A program made the translations under genes and the position numbers. A DNA stretch of 64,000 bases from a virus, in the IMG/VR virus record IMGVR_UViG_3300022602_000036, positions 62,001 to 126,000 of that record. One strand, 5' to 3'. Every line of letters begins with the position of its first letter. Positions within the stretch are counted from its first letter, which is position 1. Under the pieces are notes generated by a model. The model was not told where the DNA came from, searched no databases, and saw only the letters and a list, made by a program, of their open reading frames with translations. Positions 7,740-18,382 of this stretch are shown piece after piece.

Positions 7740-7856
7740 ATGACTGTAAATCAAGCAAAATCCGTAAATGCAAAAGCATCTACACTTGGTACTGTAAAAG
7801 TATCTATGGGCCGCGGTTTCCGCTTTGCTCGTGGTACAGAAGCAGTAGCTGCCTAA
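7740..7856 (+). other. tmRNA tag reading frame
   Basis: Frame MTVNQAKSVNAKAS... ending FARGTEAVAA with TAA at 7854. In a tmRNA only the part after the resume codon (about 7755 or 7770) is translated. The hydrophobic AVAA end fits a ClpA/ClpX-type degradation signal. It could also be read as a 38-aa gene from the ATG at 7740, but that ATG has no ribosome binding site. Confidence 0.65.
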
Positions 7857-7902
7857 GAAACAGCAACCACGGGGCAGTTATGCCTTGTTACCCAAAATAA
7901 CC

Positions 7903-7922
7903 AAACCCGCTTCGGCGGGTTT
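7903..7922 (+). terminator. Terminator hairpin after tmRNA
   Basis: AAACCCGC-TTCG-GCGGGTTT, an 8-bp stem with a stable TTCG tetraloop. There is no long T tract; a second small CCTCTAAAAAGAGG hairpin follows. Confidence 0.75.
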
Positions 7923-7940
7923 GCTACCTCTAAAAAGAGG

Positions 7941-7969
7941 TTGACAACAATACCAAATGATACTATAAT
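7941..7969 (+). promoter_or_regulatory. Sigma70-type promoter
   Basis: TTGACA at 7941-7946 and TATAAT at 7964-7969, 17 bp apart. It drives the two-gene operon at 8037-9757, leaving about a 60-nt leader. Confidence 0.88.
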
Positions 7970-8036
7970 AGTAACTAGTATGTCGTAGTTGGTTCTACGC
8001 ATACGTTAATTCAACTTTAGGACAAAGGAGAAATAT

Positions 8037-9335
8037 ATGTCACAAGCAACATCTTGGGTTAATCACTTGGCTGCTAACCCTGACCCAAAATATCCTAATC
8101 AAGGATACCCAGAAGTAATTGCTCAACGTTTTGGTAAAGATTTGGACCAAATACTTGGACCAGTATCCCAACGACGACCATATGACCAAATTAGTCAAAC
8201 AGAAGTAGAAAGCAGACTTGAATTAGTTGACGAAAAACTATTCCTTGCTAATATGCGTGGGGGCAAACAGCAACTTCTACAAACATTTTATGATTTGTTA
8301 GAGCACTTAGAAGATACTAAAGCATTATGGGGTATTGATATTCCTTTGATGAATATCATGCCAATGGAAGGCGTTGAACGCCACGCTGTAGAAAAGTTAT
8401 GGATTAACTATCGTTCACAGCGTACATTATATGCACGTCACATTGTTCAGATTGTTTTTAAATTTGATCCATGGAGTGTGTTTAATGGCATTGGGCGCAT
8501 GACTAAAGATTTAAAACGACTGTTTATCAATGATGCCCAACACCGTACTATTGCTTGTATGATTTTTGGTATTAGATATATGTCTGTACAATATCGCATC
8601 AGTGACGATGAAAACGTAGACATTGATCAGTTCTGTGCTTGTAATGTAGATAACCTACCGTCAGAAGCATACGATAACTATCGCAACCGTAAAGAACGTT
8701 GTGATGCTTATATCCAGGCTGATCGTCCACCGATCCGTGAAGATAAGTTTATGTGGGATATCGCACAATGGGCTCAACGTTGGGCTGTTAATATTTGTCG
8801 TGTAGGGGATCCTGTAGCTAACGGTGCAAGAGGTATTAGCCACATGGCAGATTTGTATAAATCTGCACGCATGGGATTTGACGTAATGGACGCTGCGGCA
8901 GCAGTGCTAGTTAAAGTTTACCCAAATGATCCAATGAAGTCAGCAAACTTAGTTGGACTATGCGAGTTATTGAAACAACAAGAACCCGAGTGGTTAGATG
9001 TAGACTACCAAGGTCCAAATAATTCAATCCTAAATCCTAAACTAGAGGATCTAGCTGAGATAATTGGAAAACGTTTTGGTAATGTAAACAAAGGTCAAAA
9101 TTCTGGTACATATCACGACCAATGTAAGCAAGCAATTAACAATTGGTATAAGGAAGCGTTTAATACTTTAAGTAACCCAAGTGGTATTGCACCTGAGGTA
9201 AAAGTTGCACACGCTACATATCACGTATATGATTCTTACAGTACCAAATATAAACTTACTGTGCCTAAAACAGAAAAAGGTGAGACATACAAAGTATTGT
9301 TATCATTCACAGAAGGATACAAAAAATGGATGTAG
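8037..9335 (+). CDS. DGQHR/ParB-like domain protein
   Basis: 432 aa. Residues about 155-195 (MTKDLKRLFINDAQHRTIACMIFG...) place an N-D-A-Q-H-R motif in a strand-helix setting like the DGQHR/ParB-type nuclease or NTPase fold of DndB- and ParB-like proteins. The rest is helical, without a second recognisable domain. It overlaps the HNH gene downstream by 10 nt, so the two are co-expressed from the promoter at 7941. AAAGGAG precedes the ATG. The role (nuclease, sensor or partner of the HNH protein) is not known; the fold call is tentative. Confidence 0.6.
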   Translation: MSQATSWVNHLAANPDPKYPNQGYPEVIAQRFGKDLDQILGPVSQRRPYDQISQTEVESRLELVDEKLFLANMRGGKQQLLQTFYDLLEHLEDTKALWGIDIPLMNIMPMEGVERHAVEKLWINYRSQRTLYARHIVQIVFKFDPWSVFNGIGRMTKDLKRLFINDAQHRTIACMIFGIRYMSVQYRISDDENVDIDQFCACNVDNLPSEAYDNYRNRKERCDAYIQADRPPIREDKFMWDIAQWAQRWAVNICRVGDPVANGARGISHMADLYKSARMGFDVMDAAAAVLVKVYPNDPMKSANLVGLCELLKQQEPEWLDVDYQGPNNSILNPKLEDLAEIIGKRFGNVNKGQNSGTYHDQCKQAINNWYKEAFNTLSNPSGIAPEVKVAHATYHVYDSYSTKYKLTVPKTEKGETYKVLLSFTEGYKKWM

Positions 9336-9757
9336 AACTAATTAACCAAAAGATTATTGAAGTAGAAAATAATCCATATCCGGATATGGATGAAGCAACT
9401 TATCTTAATAAAGATATTTGGTTTAAGGTAATTACAGGTAAAATGGATCTTAAAATGGTACAATGTATCTACTGGAGTATGCAACCGGAGTACGATGCAA
9501 CTCCGGAAGAGTTGTACAATATTAGTCCTGATTATCATAATGGTTTTAAGTTTTGTTATGGCCGCGGTAAGAATAGAGTAACTAGTGATGATATATTCTT
9601 ACCTAGTCCAGACCATGTGATTCCGCAAAAACACAACGGTCCGTCTACTATAGACAATCTTAAAATTGTTCCAAAGAAATATAATATTTGGAAACGAGAT
9701 ATGCTTAAAGAGGAATGGAATGACTTTAAAGTATGGATGGATAATCATTTAGAGTAG
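9326..9757 (+). CDS. HNH endonuclease-like protein
   Basis: 143 aa. The C-terminal half carries an HNH-type motif: D96-H97 in LPSPDHVIPQ, N111 in TIDNLKIVP and N120 in KKYNIWKRD. There are no clear zinc cysteines. It could be a homing-type or toxic nuclease, or the effector of a two-gene module with the overlapping upstream gene. It ends just before the groES promoter. Confidence 0.72.
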   Translation: MDVELINQKIIEVENNPYPDMDEATYLNKDIWFKVITGKMDLKMVQCIYWSMQPEYDATPEELYNISPDYHNGFKFCYGRGKNRVTSDDIFLPSPDHVIPQKHNGPSTIDNLKIVPKKYNIWKRDMLKEEWNDFKVWMDNHLE

Positions 9758-9764
9758 AAAACAC

Positions 9765-9794
9765 TTGACATAAATAATTCTGCTAGTGTATACT
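9765..9794 (+). promoter_or_regulatory. Sigma70-type promoter of groESL
   Basis: TTGACA at 9765-9770 and TATACT at 9789-9794, 18 bp apart. It is followed by the palindrome AGTATATACT (9804-9813). No CIRCE element is seen. Confidence 0.8.
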
Positions 9795-9817
9795 GTATTA
9801 TCAAGTATATACTAGTA

Positions 9818-9840
9818 GTTTTGTGCCTTCGGGGCAAAAC
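9818..9840 (+). promoter_or_regulatory. Leader hairpin upstream of groES
   Basis: GTTTTGTGCC-TTCG-GGGCAAAAC forms a long stem with one bulge in the 5' leader, ending about 33 nt before the groES ATG. It resembles an attenuator or mRNA-stabilising hairpin. No poly-T tract follows. Confidence 0.55.
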
Positions 9841-9873
9841 ATTTTACTTGCTTAATTAAGGAGAAATAAAATC

Positions 9874-11795
<1,922 letters not shown>

Positions 11796-11822
11796 TTAAC
11801 TACCCAGTTAATTGCTTAAAAG

Positions 11823-11851
11823 AATAGCACCTTCGGGTGCTATTTTTTTGT
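11823..11851 (+). terminator. Rho-independent terminator of groESL
   Basis: AATAGCACC-TTCG-GGTGCTATT followed by a run of T. Confidence 0.92.
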
Positions 11852-11873
11852 CTTGAACTTTTCAATTCTCTAG

Positions 11874-11881
11874 GATAAATA
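11874..11881 (+). promoter_or_regulatory. T4-type late promoter motif
   Basis: GATAAATA, 45 nt before the first tail gene (11926). It marks the start of the 11926-18305 virion operon. Confidence 0.65.
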
Positions 11882-11925
11882 ACTTAAAGCAAGTAATCAT
11901 TTAACCTTGGGGAATATGGAACCAA

Positions 11926-12168
11926 ATGGCTAACACCAACTTTGTAGTTCAGAACGGCTTAACAGTCGGACCATTAACGATAGATGCAGCAACAGGTAGT
12001 ATTACCACAACAGGTAACTTGTCAGTTGCAGGTCTTACAGCTAATACCACACAAGAAACCCTTACAGCTAATACCGTATCAGTAACGCACGCGGCAGGAT
12101 TAACCATCAATGGAGTCCAAGCCGCCACAGTATCAGATGCGCAAGCATTTGCAATCGCATTAAGTTAA
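11926..12168 (+). CDS. Small tail-fibre-like virion protein
   Basis: 80 aa (MANTNFVVQNGLTVGPLTID...ITTTGNLSVAGLT). Gly/Thr/Asn-rich short beta repeats are the same type as those in the large fibre proteins downstream. It probably belongs to a fibre or its base. It is the first gene of a late operon. Confidence 0.7.
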   Translation: MANTNFVVQNGLTVGPLTIDAATGSITTTGNLSVAGLTANTTQETLTANTVSVTHAAGLTINGVQAATVSDAQAFAIALS

Positions 12169-12182
12169 TAGGATAACATAAA

Positions 12183-12536
12183 ATGGCAAGTAATTTTTAT
12201 TTAAAAACAAGCAAAAACGCTGGTAACACATGGTCACTGGTAGGTAACTACACTGTAAGTAGCACTGTGTTATCTTCAGTAATACTAGGCATAGCAGTTG
12301 CTAATACCACAGGCTCTACTATTAGTGCCAACGTTGGTATATTCACTGGCAACTATGCCGCTGGTAGTAGTGCAAATATCTATTTGATTTATAATGCACC
12401 TATTTCAGCAGGCGGTACACTAATTCCAGTTGGTGTTGACCAAAAGGTAGTATTACAATCTAATAATGCAGTTTTTGTTCAGACTTCAGCTGCTAACTCA
12501 GCTGACGTAGTAATGAGCGTTTTGGAGCTTTCATAA
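12183..12536 (+). CDS. Small virion protein
   Basis: 117 aa, an all-beta composition (NTWSLVGNYTVSSTVLSSVIL...YLIYNAPISAGGTLIPVG). It resembles small phage proteins encoded between fibre genes, perhaps a tail or neck decoration. It ends 1 nt before the next ATG. Confidence 0.65.
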   Translation: MASNFYLKTSKNAGNTWSLVGNYTVSSTVLSSVILGIAVANTTGSTISANVGIFTGNYAAGSSANIYLIYNAPISAGGTLIPVGVDQKVVLQSNNAVFVQTSAANSADVVMSVLELS

Positions 12537-12537
12537 C

Positions 12538-14010
12538 ATGGCATACGTAGGTATACAACCAATTACCCAAACCCTGGCTACTAGTAACCAGTTTTTTAGT
12601 GGTGATGGTACAACCGTAAACTTTACTCTACAACAAAGTGTTGGTAGAGCTTCTGACTTGATTGTACAGGTTGGCAGTACCTTACAAGTTCCATTTACCA
12701 ACTATGTAGCCGCAGGATCAAGTTTAACTTTTGTTACCGCACCAACTGCTGGTACAAACAATATTTCAGTAACATATCTAGCTGGCGCACTTAACACTAT
12801 CAACTTAACAGCCAACGTTTATCCATTGGGCACTAACGTTGCTCCAAGTATTTCAGGCATTGGTGCAAGTACCACAGGTATTTACTGGCCAACAACTACA
12901 TCTTTAGGTGTAACTGCCGCAGGTCAAAATACTATTGTATTTTCAGGCACTCCAACAGCAACCAGCACTACCTCAGGTGCACTACAGGTCAAAGGTGGCG
13001 TTGGTATTACAGGTGCAACTTATGTGGGTGGTACTATATATGCTACCAGCACAACTGGTTCAACTAACCAATCAACTGGCGCACTGGTAGTATCAGGTGG
13101 GGTTGGCGTAACTGGATCTATGTATCTAGGCGGGTCAATGACTGTAGCTGGATCATTTACAGTTGCTGGTGCGTTTAATACCACAGCTACTAACAGTTTA
13201 ACAGTTAACGATCCATTCTTATTCTTAGCTAATACCAACGTAGGTAACGCAGTTGATATTGGTATTGCTGGTACATACAATGATGGTACAGCGCAACGCT
13301 ACACAGGCCTATACAAAACAGCGGCAGACGGTCGTTGGAGATTGTTCAGTAACTTAGTTACTCCTCCAGGCACAACAGTTACTACCAGTGATGGTAGTTA
13401 TGTTTATGCTGACTTGTGGATTGGTAATGCTAACGTTACACAAACTAGTACTTCGACCAGCAGTCAAACAGGCGCACTACAGGTTATGGGTGGCGCGGGT
13501 ATTCGCGGAGCTATCTATGTCAACAGTTTAAACAATGCTATTGCTATTGGTAACGGTGGCACAGCTGGTCAAGGCAATATCGGTACAAGTGGCGCTGGCT
13601 TTAATATTATCTACGCACAGGCAACCACAGCACAATACGCTGACTTGGCAGAAAAATATTTAGCTGATGCCAAATATGCTCCAGGCACAGTGGTATCATT
13701 TGGTGGTGAACAAGAAGTCACACAATCAACAGTTAACATGGACACACGTATAGCTGGTGTAGTGTCTACACAACCAGGATACATCATGAACGAAGGTTTA
13801 GAAGGTAACTATGTAAGTACAGTTGCACTTTATGGTCGTGTTCCTTGTAAGGTTCAAGGTCATATTAACAAAGGTGATATGTTAGTTTCAGCAGGTAACG
13901 GATATGCACGTGCAGAATCTAATCCAGTTGTAGGGTCAGTAATTGGTAAGGCCTTAGAAAGTCACAATGACTTAGAAGGTGTTATTGAAGTAGTAGTGGG
14001 TAGAAACTAG
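12538..14010 (+). CDS. Tail fibre protein with conserved C-terminal domain
   Basis: 490 aa. N-terminal MAYVGIQPITQTLATSNQFFSGDG is typical of phage fibre attachment regions. The middle has repeated GALQVKGGVGITGATYVGG / GALVVSGGVGVTGSMYLGG / GALQVMGGAGIRGAIYV units. From about residue 365 a C-terminal domain begins (QYADLAEKYLADAKYAPGTVV ... TRIAGVVSTQPGYIMN ... YGRVPCKVQG), shared with the protein at 21485. This domain is common at the end of marine phage tail proteins and may be involved in trimerisation or self-processing. Confidence 0.8.
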   Translation: MAYVGIQPITQTLATSNQFFSGDGTTVNFTLQQSVGRASDLIVQVGSTLQVPFTNYVAAGSSLTFVTAPTAGTNNISVTYLAGALNTINLTANVYPLGTNVAPSISGIGASTTGIYWPTTTSLGVTAAGQNTIVFSGTPTATSTTSGALQVKGGVGITGATYVGGTIYATSTTGSTNQSTGALVVSGGVGVTGSMYLGGSMTVAGSFTVAGAFNTTATNSLTVNDPFLFLANTNVGNAVDIGIAGTYNDGTAQRYTGLYKTAADGRWRLFSNLVTPPGTTVTTSDGSYVYADLWIGNANVTQTSTSTSSQTGALQVMGGAGIRGAIYVNSLNNAIAIGNGGTAGQGNIGTSGAGFNIIYAQATTAQYADLAEKYLADAKYAPGTVVSFGGEQEVTQSTVNMDTRIAGVVSTQPGYIMNEGLEGNYVSTVALYGRVPCKVQGHINKGDMLVSAGNGYARAESNPVVGSVIGKALESHNDLEGVIEVVVGRN

Positions 14011-14018
14011 GAGATAGT

Positions 14019-14423
14019 ATGTCATACATTGGACAAAGACCACAAGTAGGTAATTTCGTTAAAATTGACGATATTAGTTCACAATTTAACGGTGTTACTG
14101 TGACATTTAACGTTACAGTATCAGGTGCACCATACACACCAGGTAACCCAAACGCTACTATTGTTGGCCTTGGGGGTGCAATACAAAACCCAGGGGTTGA
14201 CTATTTCTTCAGCGGCAGTACTATATCATTTGCTATAGCACCAACTAGTGCCAACAACGGTAAATTTTTCTGTTTGGTATTAGGGGATGTATTAAGCATT
14301 GGTACACCTAGCAACAACAGTATTACAAATGCAATGTTCCAAGCAAACACAATTCAATATGGTTCATTTGCATCAACGACAAAAGCTACACTGTTAGCTA
14401 ATTCATTATTATTTGGGGCATAA
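14019..14423 (+). CDS. Tail-fibre-associated virion protein
   Basis: 134 aa beginning MSYIGQRPQVGNFVKIDDISS, with beta-rich GVTVTFNVTVSG and PGVDYFFSGSTISFAIAPT. This is an N-terminal fibre domain seen at the head of phage tail-fibre genes; here it stands alone. It sits between two fibre genes of the late operon. Confidence 0.72.
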   Translation: MSYIGQRPQVGNFVKIDDISSQFNGVTVTFNVTVSGAPYTPGNPNATIVGLGGAIQNPGVDYFFSGSTISFAIAPTSANNGKFFCLVLGDVLSIGTPSNNSITNAMFQANTIQYGSFASTTKATLLANSLLFGA

Positions 14424-14426
14424 AAC

Positions 14427-17400
14427 ATGGCAAGACAAGCAATTAAACAATACATATTTGTACCAGGCAACTCAGGGGTTGGCTATGTGCAGATACCTGG
14501 CAACTATTCAAATGGTCAGGTCATAGCGATCTTAGATGCTACAGCACAGACATTCCTTTACAACTTTGCTGATGCAACTTTACAGGGTGTGATTACTTGG
14601 ACACAAGGTCCAAACAGTAACTTCCCAACTAGTATTGATGGTGTAACTACTATTACTTTAAACCTTAATACTACACAATATCCTAGTACTGATAAATTAG
14701 CCGTTTACGTTGAAGCTCCATATCAAGTAGATCGCCCATTTGCTCGTGATGCAGTTGAACGTTTACGTGTAGCTAACCCACAGTCACTAATTGACGCTGA
14801 CTTTGAGTACGGCTTACAAAACACTAAATGGCAAAGTCTATTTACTAACAATGATAACCCAAGTATCTATGAAGTTCCAGGTTCAGACGTTTATGCTAAC
14901 ACAATTTCATACATTAGTTTCTTAGGTAACAGCCTAACATCAGGTGCGGTGGCAGCTGGTTCAAGTAACGTACAGATTATTTCAAACGGCTTTTCACAAG
15001 CAGGTCCAGGTAACAACCAACCTAACTGGACACAAAATGACTTTGCACTATTATTAAACAGTGACCCTGTGGGCAAACCAACACTGACCACATACTTAAC
15101 AACCAACGTAGCTTCGCAGAACCAACGTGGTCTAACAGTGGTTAGCTCAACTGGATTTAATCCAGGTGATAACGTTGTATTGATTTATGCTAATGCACAA
15201 GGTGTTACAGCAACTACATCAACAACTAGTAGCTTGACAGCTGGTCAAACAGCGTTAGCAGTAGCTTCAGGTACACCTATTGTCAACGGTAGTATGATTG
15301 CTGTTAACACTGGTAACATACAATATCCAGTAGAATTGATGGTAGTTACAGCAGGTGGCGGCACAAGTTCGCTAACAGTGGTGCGTAACAGATGGAACAC
15401 TAACTCAGCCAACATTGCTATTGCTTCAGGCGCAGGTATTAGTGTGGTTGGTCAAGCAGAAATGGCCAACGTGGTCAGCGTGCCAAACTCAACAACTATT
15501 AACGTTAACCGTGGCTACCAAAATACATCACCACAAGACAGTATGTACGCTAATACTATTATTACCAAAGCCTACTGGGACGCAGGTGGAGTAAGTGGTA
15601 CCAACGTTGAAATTGTACAGATGACAACAATTGGTACAGCACAGGCTAACATTGCGCAGTTTACACGTGGTGCGATGGGCACAACTCCAATAGCACAAGC
15701 AGGTGCAGGCAGTTTAGTTTTACGTTTATCAGGTATATTCACAGCTGGTAATACTAGTGTTCCATTGGTGGCTATGAACTTAAAAGGTCATAGTTTCAAT
15801 AAATTCTCAGCTATTAGCACACAAAACCACTATACTCCTGTAACAGAAGGACAATATCAAGTCAGTGATGTGTATACTAACTATCTAGACTATGTACCTA
15901 AGAACCCACCAAATACAGCAATTGGTTATCAAGTTAACCGTTGGGACACTTATATTCGTTATGCAGGCTTCTACGGTACAGCTAGCTTGCCACAACTTTC
16001 ATTTACCACAGATGGTGCTAACCCAAGTACAATTACAGCTACTAGTGCTTATGCACATGGTCTATCACCAGGTACACCAATCTTAGCTAACATAGCCGCT
16101 TCAGGCGGTACAGTATTTGGTTTTGGTCCAGCGGTGATTCAGACTATTCCAAGTGCAACCACGTTTACATTTGTGGCCAGAGGTACTGTTACGGGACCTG
16201 TTACAGGTGCTTGTTATGTACGTCCAAACTCATTCTTCACACACCGTGCGGCAGACGGTGGGGTTAACCTAGGTACTGGTACACCACACCATGGTGCGGC
16301 AGCAGCTAGACAGACTAAGAAATATTTCCGTTACCAATCTGGTAAAGGTATTATGTGGACATCAGGTACACTGTTAGGCAGTAACTTTGACATTACCAGC
16401 ATCTCTGCTACAGGTACAGGCGTTGGTAACGTTATTAACATTACCACAGACACAGAACATCAACTACAAATTGGTGCTAATGTTTTAGTGCAACAAATCA
16501 ACACTCTAGGCTATAATGGCTACTATCTAGTACAACAGGTTACTGGATTTAATAGCTTCCAATGTAACGTAACCACACCTTTAGGTAGTACTACTCCGGT
16601 AGTGGGTAACCAACCTAAAATAGCTACAGTTACCTGGGCAGGTGCGAGTGTACGTGCTGGTTTGTTTGATGATCAAAACGGCGTGTACTGGGAAAACAAC
16701 GGAGTAACAATCAGTGTAGTCCTACGTGCAGCTACATTCTATATGACAGGCACAGTGTCAGTTGAGGTTGCTACTAACTTGTGTGCAGGTGACGGTACTT
16801 GCTTGTTTACACAACAGTTTGTTGCAGGTGATAAAATTATCCTACGCGGTATGACACACACTGTAACATCAGTTATTGACGACAACAACCTAACAATTAG
16901 TCCAGTATGGCGCGGCTTAACTAACCAAGTGCGTATTAAACCAAGTAAAGTTATTGAACAACGTTATCCACAAAAATATTGGAACCTTGATCGTCTAGAC
17001 GGCACAGGTCCAAGTGGTTACTTGTTAGATGGCACTAAGATGCAGATGTTGATGATTCAGTACACATGGTACGGTGCTGGTTTCATTGACTTTGGTGTTC
17101 GTGGCCCACGTGGTGATTATATTTTCTGCCATAGAATTATGAACAACAACTTTAACTATCAAGCATATATGCGTTCAGGTAACTTACCGGCACGTTATCA
17201 AGCGATTAATGATACACCATATCAAATCTTGTTAGGTAACAGTGCTACCTATGGTGCTAACTATAGTGGCATTACATCAAGTGATACGACATTCTATATA
17301 CAAGATGCTACACACTTCCCAACACCAACACCAACGCAACCAGTGTGGGTATTGATTGATAACGAAATATTAAAATGTACAGGTATTACCTACGGTAACA

Positions 17401-18305
17401 TTGTTTACTCACCAACTACTTACAGTAACGTACAACCAGCTACAGTAACAGGTGTGACACGTGCAGCTAGCTTTAACCTGTTCCAAGACGGTAAAAACAC
17501 TACATTCTCAGCAGGTAATGCTCAGCCACATAGTGCTAACGTTTCAGTACGTGTAATTAACAGTACATCAGCACCGAGCTTGAACCACTGGGGTAGTGCA
17601 GTTATCCTAGACGGCGGCTTTGACACTGACCGCGGTTACGCTTATACGTACTCAGTAGCTAACGTTGCGTTCCCAACAGGTAGTTCAGCAACATCTAGCA
17701 CTATTACAGCGTTTGCAATGCGTCTAGCACCAAGCGTAAGTAATCAAATTCCAGGTGACTTAGGTACACGTGATCTAGTTAATCGTGCGCAGTTGATTCT
17801 ACAAAACATGATTATTAACTTCTCTGGTAACAACGTCAGCCAAACAACTGGTGCACGTTACCTAGTTGAAGGTATTCTAAATCCAAATAATATCAGTACT
17901 ACCAGCACAACTTGGAGTTACTTATACAACCAGGCATTTAACGCACAGAACAATCCATCAAGTGCTATTCAACCAAGCTACACACAGGTGGCTTCAGGTA
18001 ATATCTTAGGCGCAGCTCAATACACTGGTTCATTGAGTTTCAATGGTTACAGTTACGCTAGTGGTGGTACAAGTTGGGCCACAGGTGGTGAACGTTTGTT
18101 TGCGATTCCAGTTAACTATACCAACTCAGGTCAGCTAGACTTGAGTCAAGTTAAACAGATTGGTAACAGTGGTATTCCAGGATTTAACATCTATCCAGAC
18201 GGTCCAGAGTTACTAGCTATTAACGTTACTGCTCTAGTACCAACAGCAGCTGGTGTTAACGTTACAGGTGAAATTCAAGTTCAGTGGAACGAATCACAAG
18301 CATAA
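14427..18305 (+). CDS. Very large tail/baseplate virion protein
   Basis: 1292 aa, beta-rich throughout, with many Gly, Asn and Thr residues and few charged ones. No enzyme motif is seen. FRYQSGKGIMWTSGTLLGSNFD near residue 635 matches a segment I recall from large marine T4-like tail proteins. The likely role is a long fibre or baseplate appendage that contacts the host. It is the last gene of the 11926 operon, followed by a strong terminator. Confidence 0.75.
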   Translation: MARQAIKQYIFVPGNSGVGYVQIPGNYSNGQVIAILDATAQTFLYNFADATLQGVITWTQGPNSNFPTSIDGVTTITLNLNTTQYPSTDKLAVYVEAPYQVDRPFARDAVERLRVANPQSLIDADFEYGLQNTKWQSLFTNNDNPSIYEVPGSDVYANTISYISFLGNSLTSGAVAAGSSNVQIISNGFSQAGPGNNQPNWTQNDFALLLNSDPVGKPTLTTYLTTNVASQNQRGLTVVSSTGFNPGDNVVLIYANAQGVTATTSTTSSLTAGQTALAVASGTPIVNGSMIAVNTGNIQYPVELMVVTAGGGTSSLTVVRNRWNTNSANIAIASGAGISVVGQAEMANVVSVPNSTTINVNRGYQNTSPQDSMYANTIITKAYWDAGGVSGTNVEIVQMTTIGTAQANIAQFTRGAMGTTPIAQAGAGSLVLRLSGIFTAGNTSVPLVAMNLKGHSFNKFSAISTQNHYTPVTEGQYQVSDVYTNYLDYVPKNPPNTAIGYQVNRWDTYIRYAGFYGTASLPQLSFTTDGANPSTITATSAYAHGLSPGTPILANIAASGGTVFGFGPAVIQTIPSATTFTFVARGTVTGPVTGACYVRPNSFFTHRAADGGVNLGTGTPHHGAAAARQTKKYFRYQSGKGIMWTSGTLLGSNFDITSISATGTGVGNVINITTDTEHQLQIGANVLVQQINTLGYNGYYLVQQVTGFNSFQCNVTTPLGSTTPVVGNQPKIATVTWAGASVRAGLFDDQNGVYWENNGVTISVVLRAATFYMTGTVSVEVATNLCAGDGTCLFTQQFVAGDKIILRGMTHTVTSVIDDNNLTISPVWRGLTNQVRIKPSKVIEQRYPQKYWNLDRLDGTGPSGYLLDGTKMQMLMIQYTWYGAGFIDFGVRGPRGDYIFCHRIMNNNFNYQAYMRSGNLPARYQAINDTPYQILLGNSATYGANYSGITSSDTTFYIQDATHFPTPTPTQPVWVLIDNEILKCTGITYGNIVYSPTTYSNVQPATVTGVTRAASFNLFQDGKNTTFSAGNAQPHSANVSVRVINSTSAPSLNHWGSAVILDGGFDTDRGYAYTYSVANVAFPTGSSATSSTITAFAMRLAPSVSNQIPGDLGTRDLVNRAQLILQNMIINFSGNNVSQTTGARYLVEGILNPNNISTTSTTWSYLYNQAFNAQNNPSSAIQPSYTQVASGNILGAAQYTGSLSFNGYSYASGGTSWATGGERLFAIPVNYTNSGQLDLSQVKQIGNSGIPGFNIYPDGPELLAINVTALVPTAAGVNVTGEIQVQWNESQA

Positions 18306-18324
18306 TTGCAGTATTGTGTTAAAA

Positions 18325-18350
18325 GAAATAGGACCTCAGGGTCCTATTTT
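18325..18350 (+). terminator. Rho-independent terminator
   Basis: AAATAGGACC / GGTCCTATTT with a short TCAG loop, followed by TCTTG. Confidence 0.88.
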
Positions 18351-18353
18351 CTT

Positions 18354-18361
18354 GATAAATA
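18354..18361 (+). promoter_or_regulatory. T4-type late promoter motif
   Basis: GATAAATA in the context GATAAATACTAGATAATTAA, identical over 20 nt to the motif at 35781. It lies 22 nt before the ATG at 18383. Confidence 0.7.
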
Positions 18362-18382
18362 CTAGATAATTAAGAGAGCATT

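Larger units (their letters stand above)
7600..7922 (+). ncRNA. ssrA: Circularly permuted (two-piece type) tmRNA gene
   Basis: The 3' tRNA-like half comes first. T arm ACGGG-TTCGACT-CCCGT is at 7627-7643, acceptor 3' strand CGCCTCC at 7644-7650, discriminator A at 7651 and encoded CCA at 7652-7654. After a 28-nt intervening segment, the 5' half starts at 7683 with GGGGGTG, which pairs with 7644-7650 in a 7-bp acceptor stem with G.U at the third pair, the alanine identity position. A D-arm-like ATGGTATCGATTGACGG follows. The tag frame ends ...GTEAVAA then TAA at 7854-7856; the resume codon is probably GCA at 7770 or 7755, giving a tag of 28-33 aa, which is long. Hairpins follow the stop. tmRNA rescues stalled ribosomes and tags the peptide for proteolysis. 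The two RNA ends would be made by excising the 7655-7682 segment. Exact outer ends are estimates. Confidence 0.88.

Noticed and set aside
7740-7856. Separate 38-aa protein gene
   Set aside because: It has no ribosome binding site and sits in the tag position of the tmRNA; translation of the first codons is not expected.
9804-9813. CIRCE/HrcA operator before groES
   Set aside because: The palindrome AGTATATACT does not match the TTAGCACTC-N9-GAGTGCTAA element.
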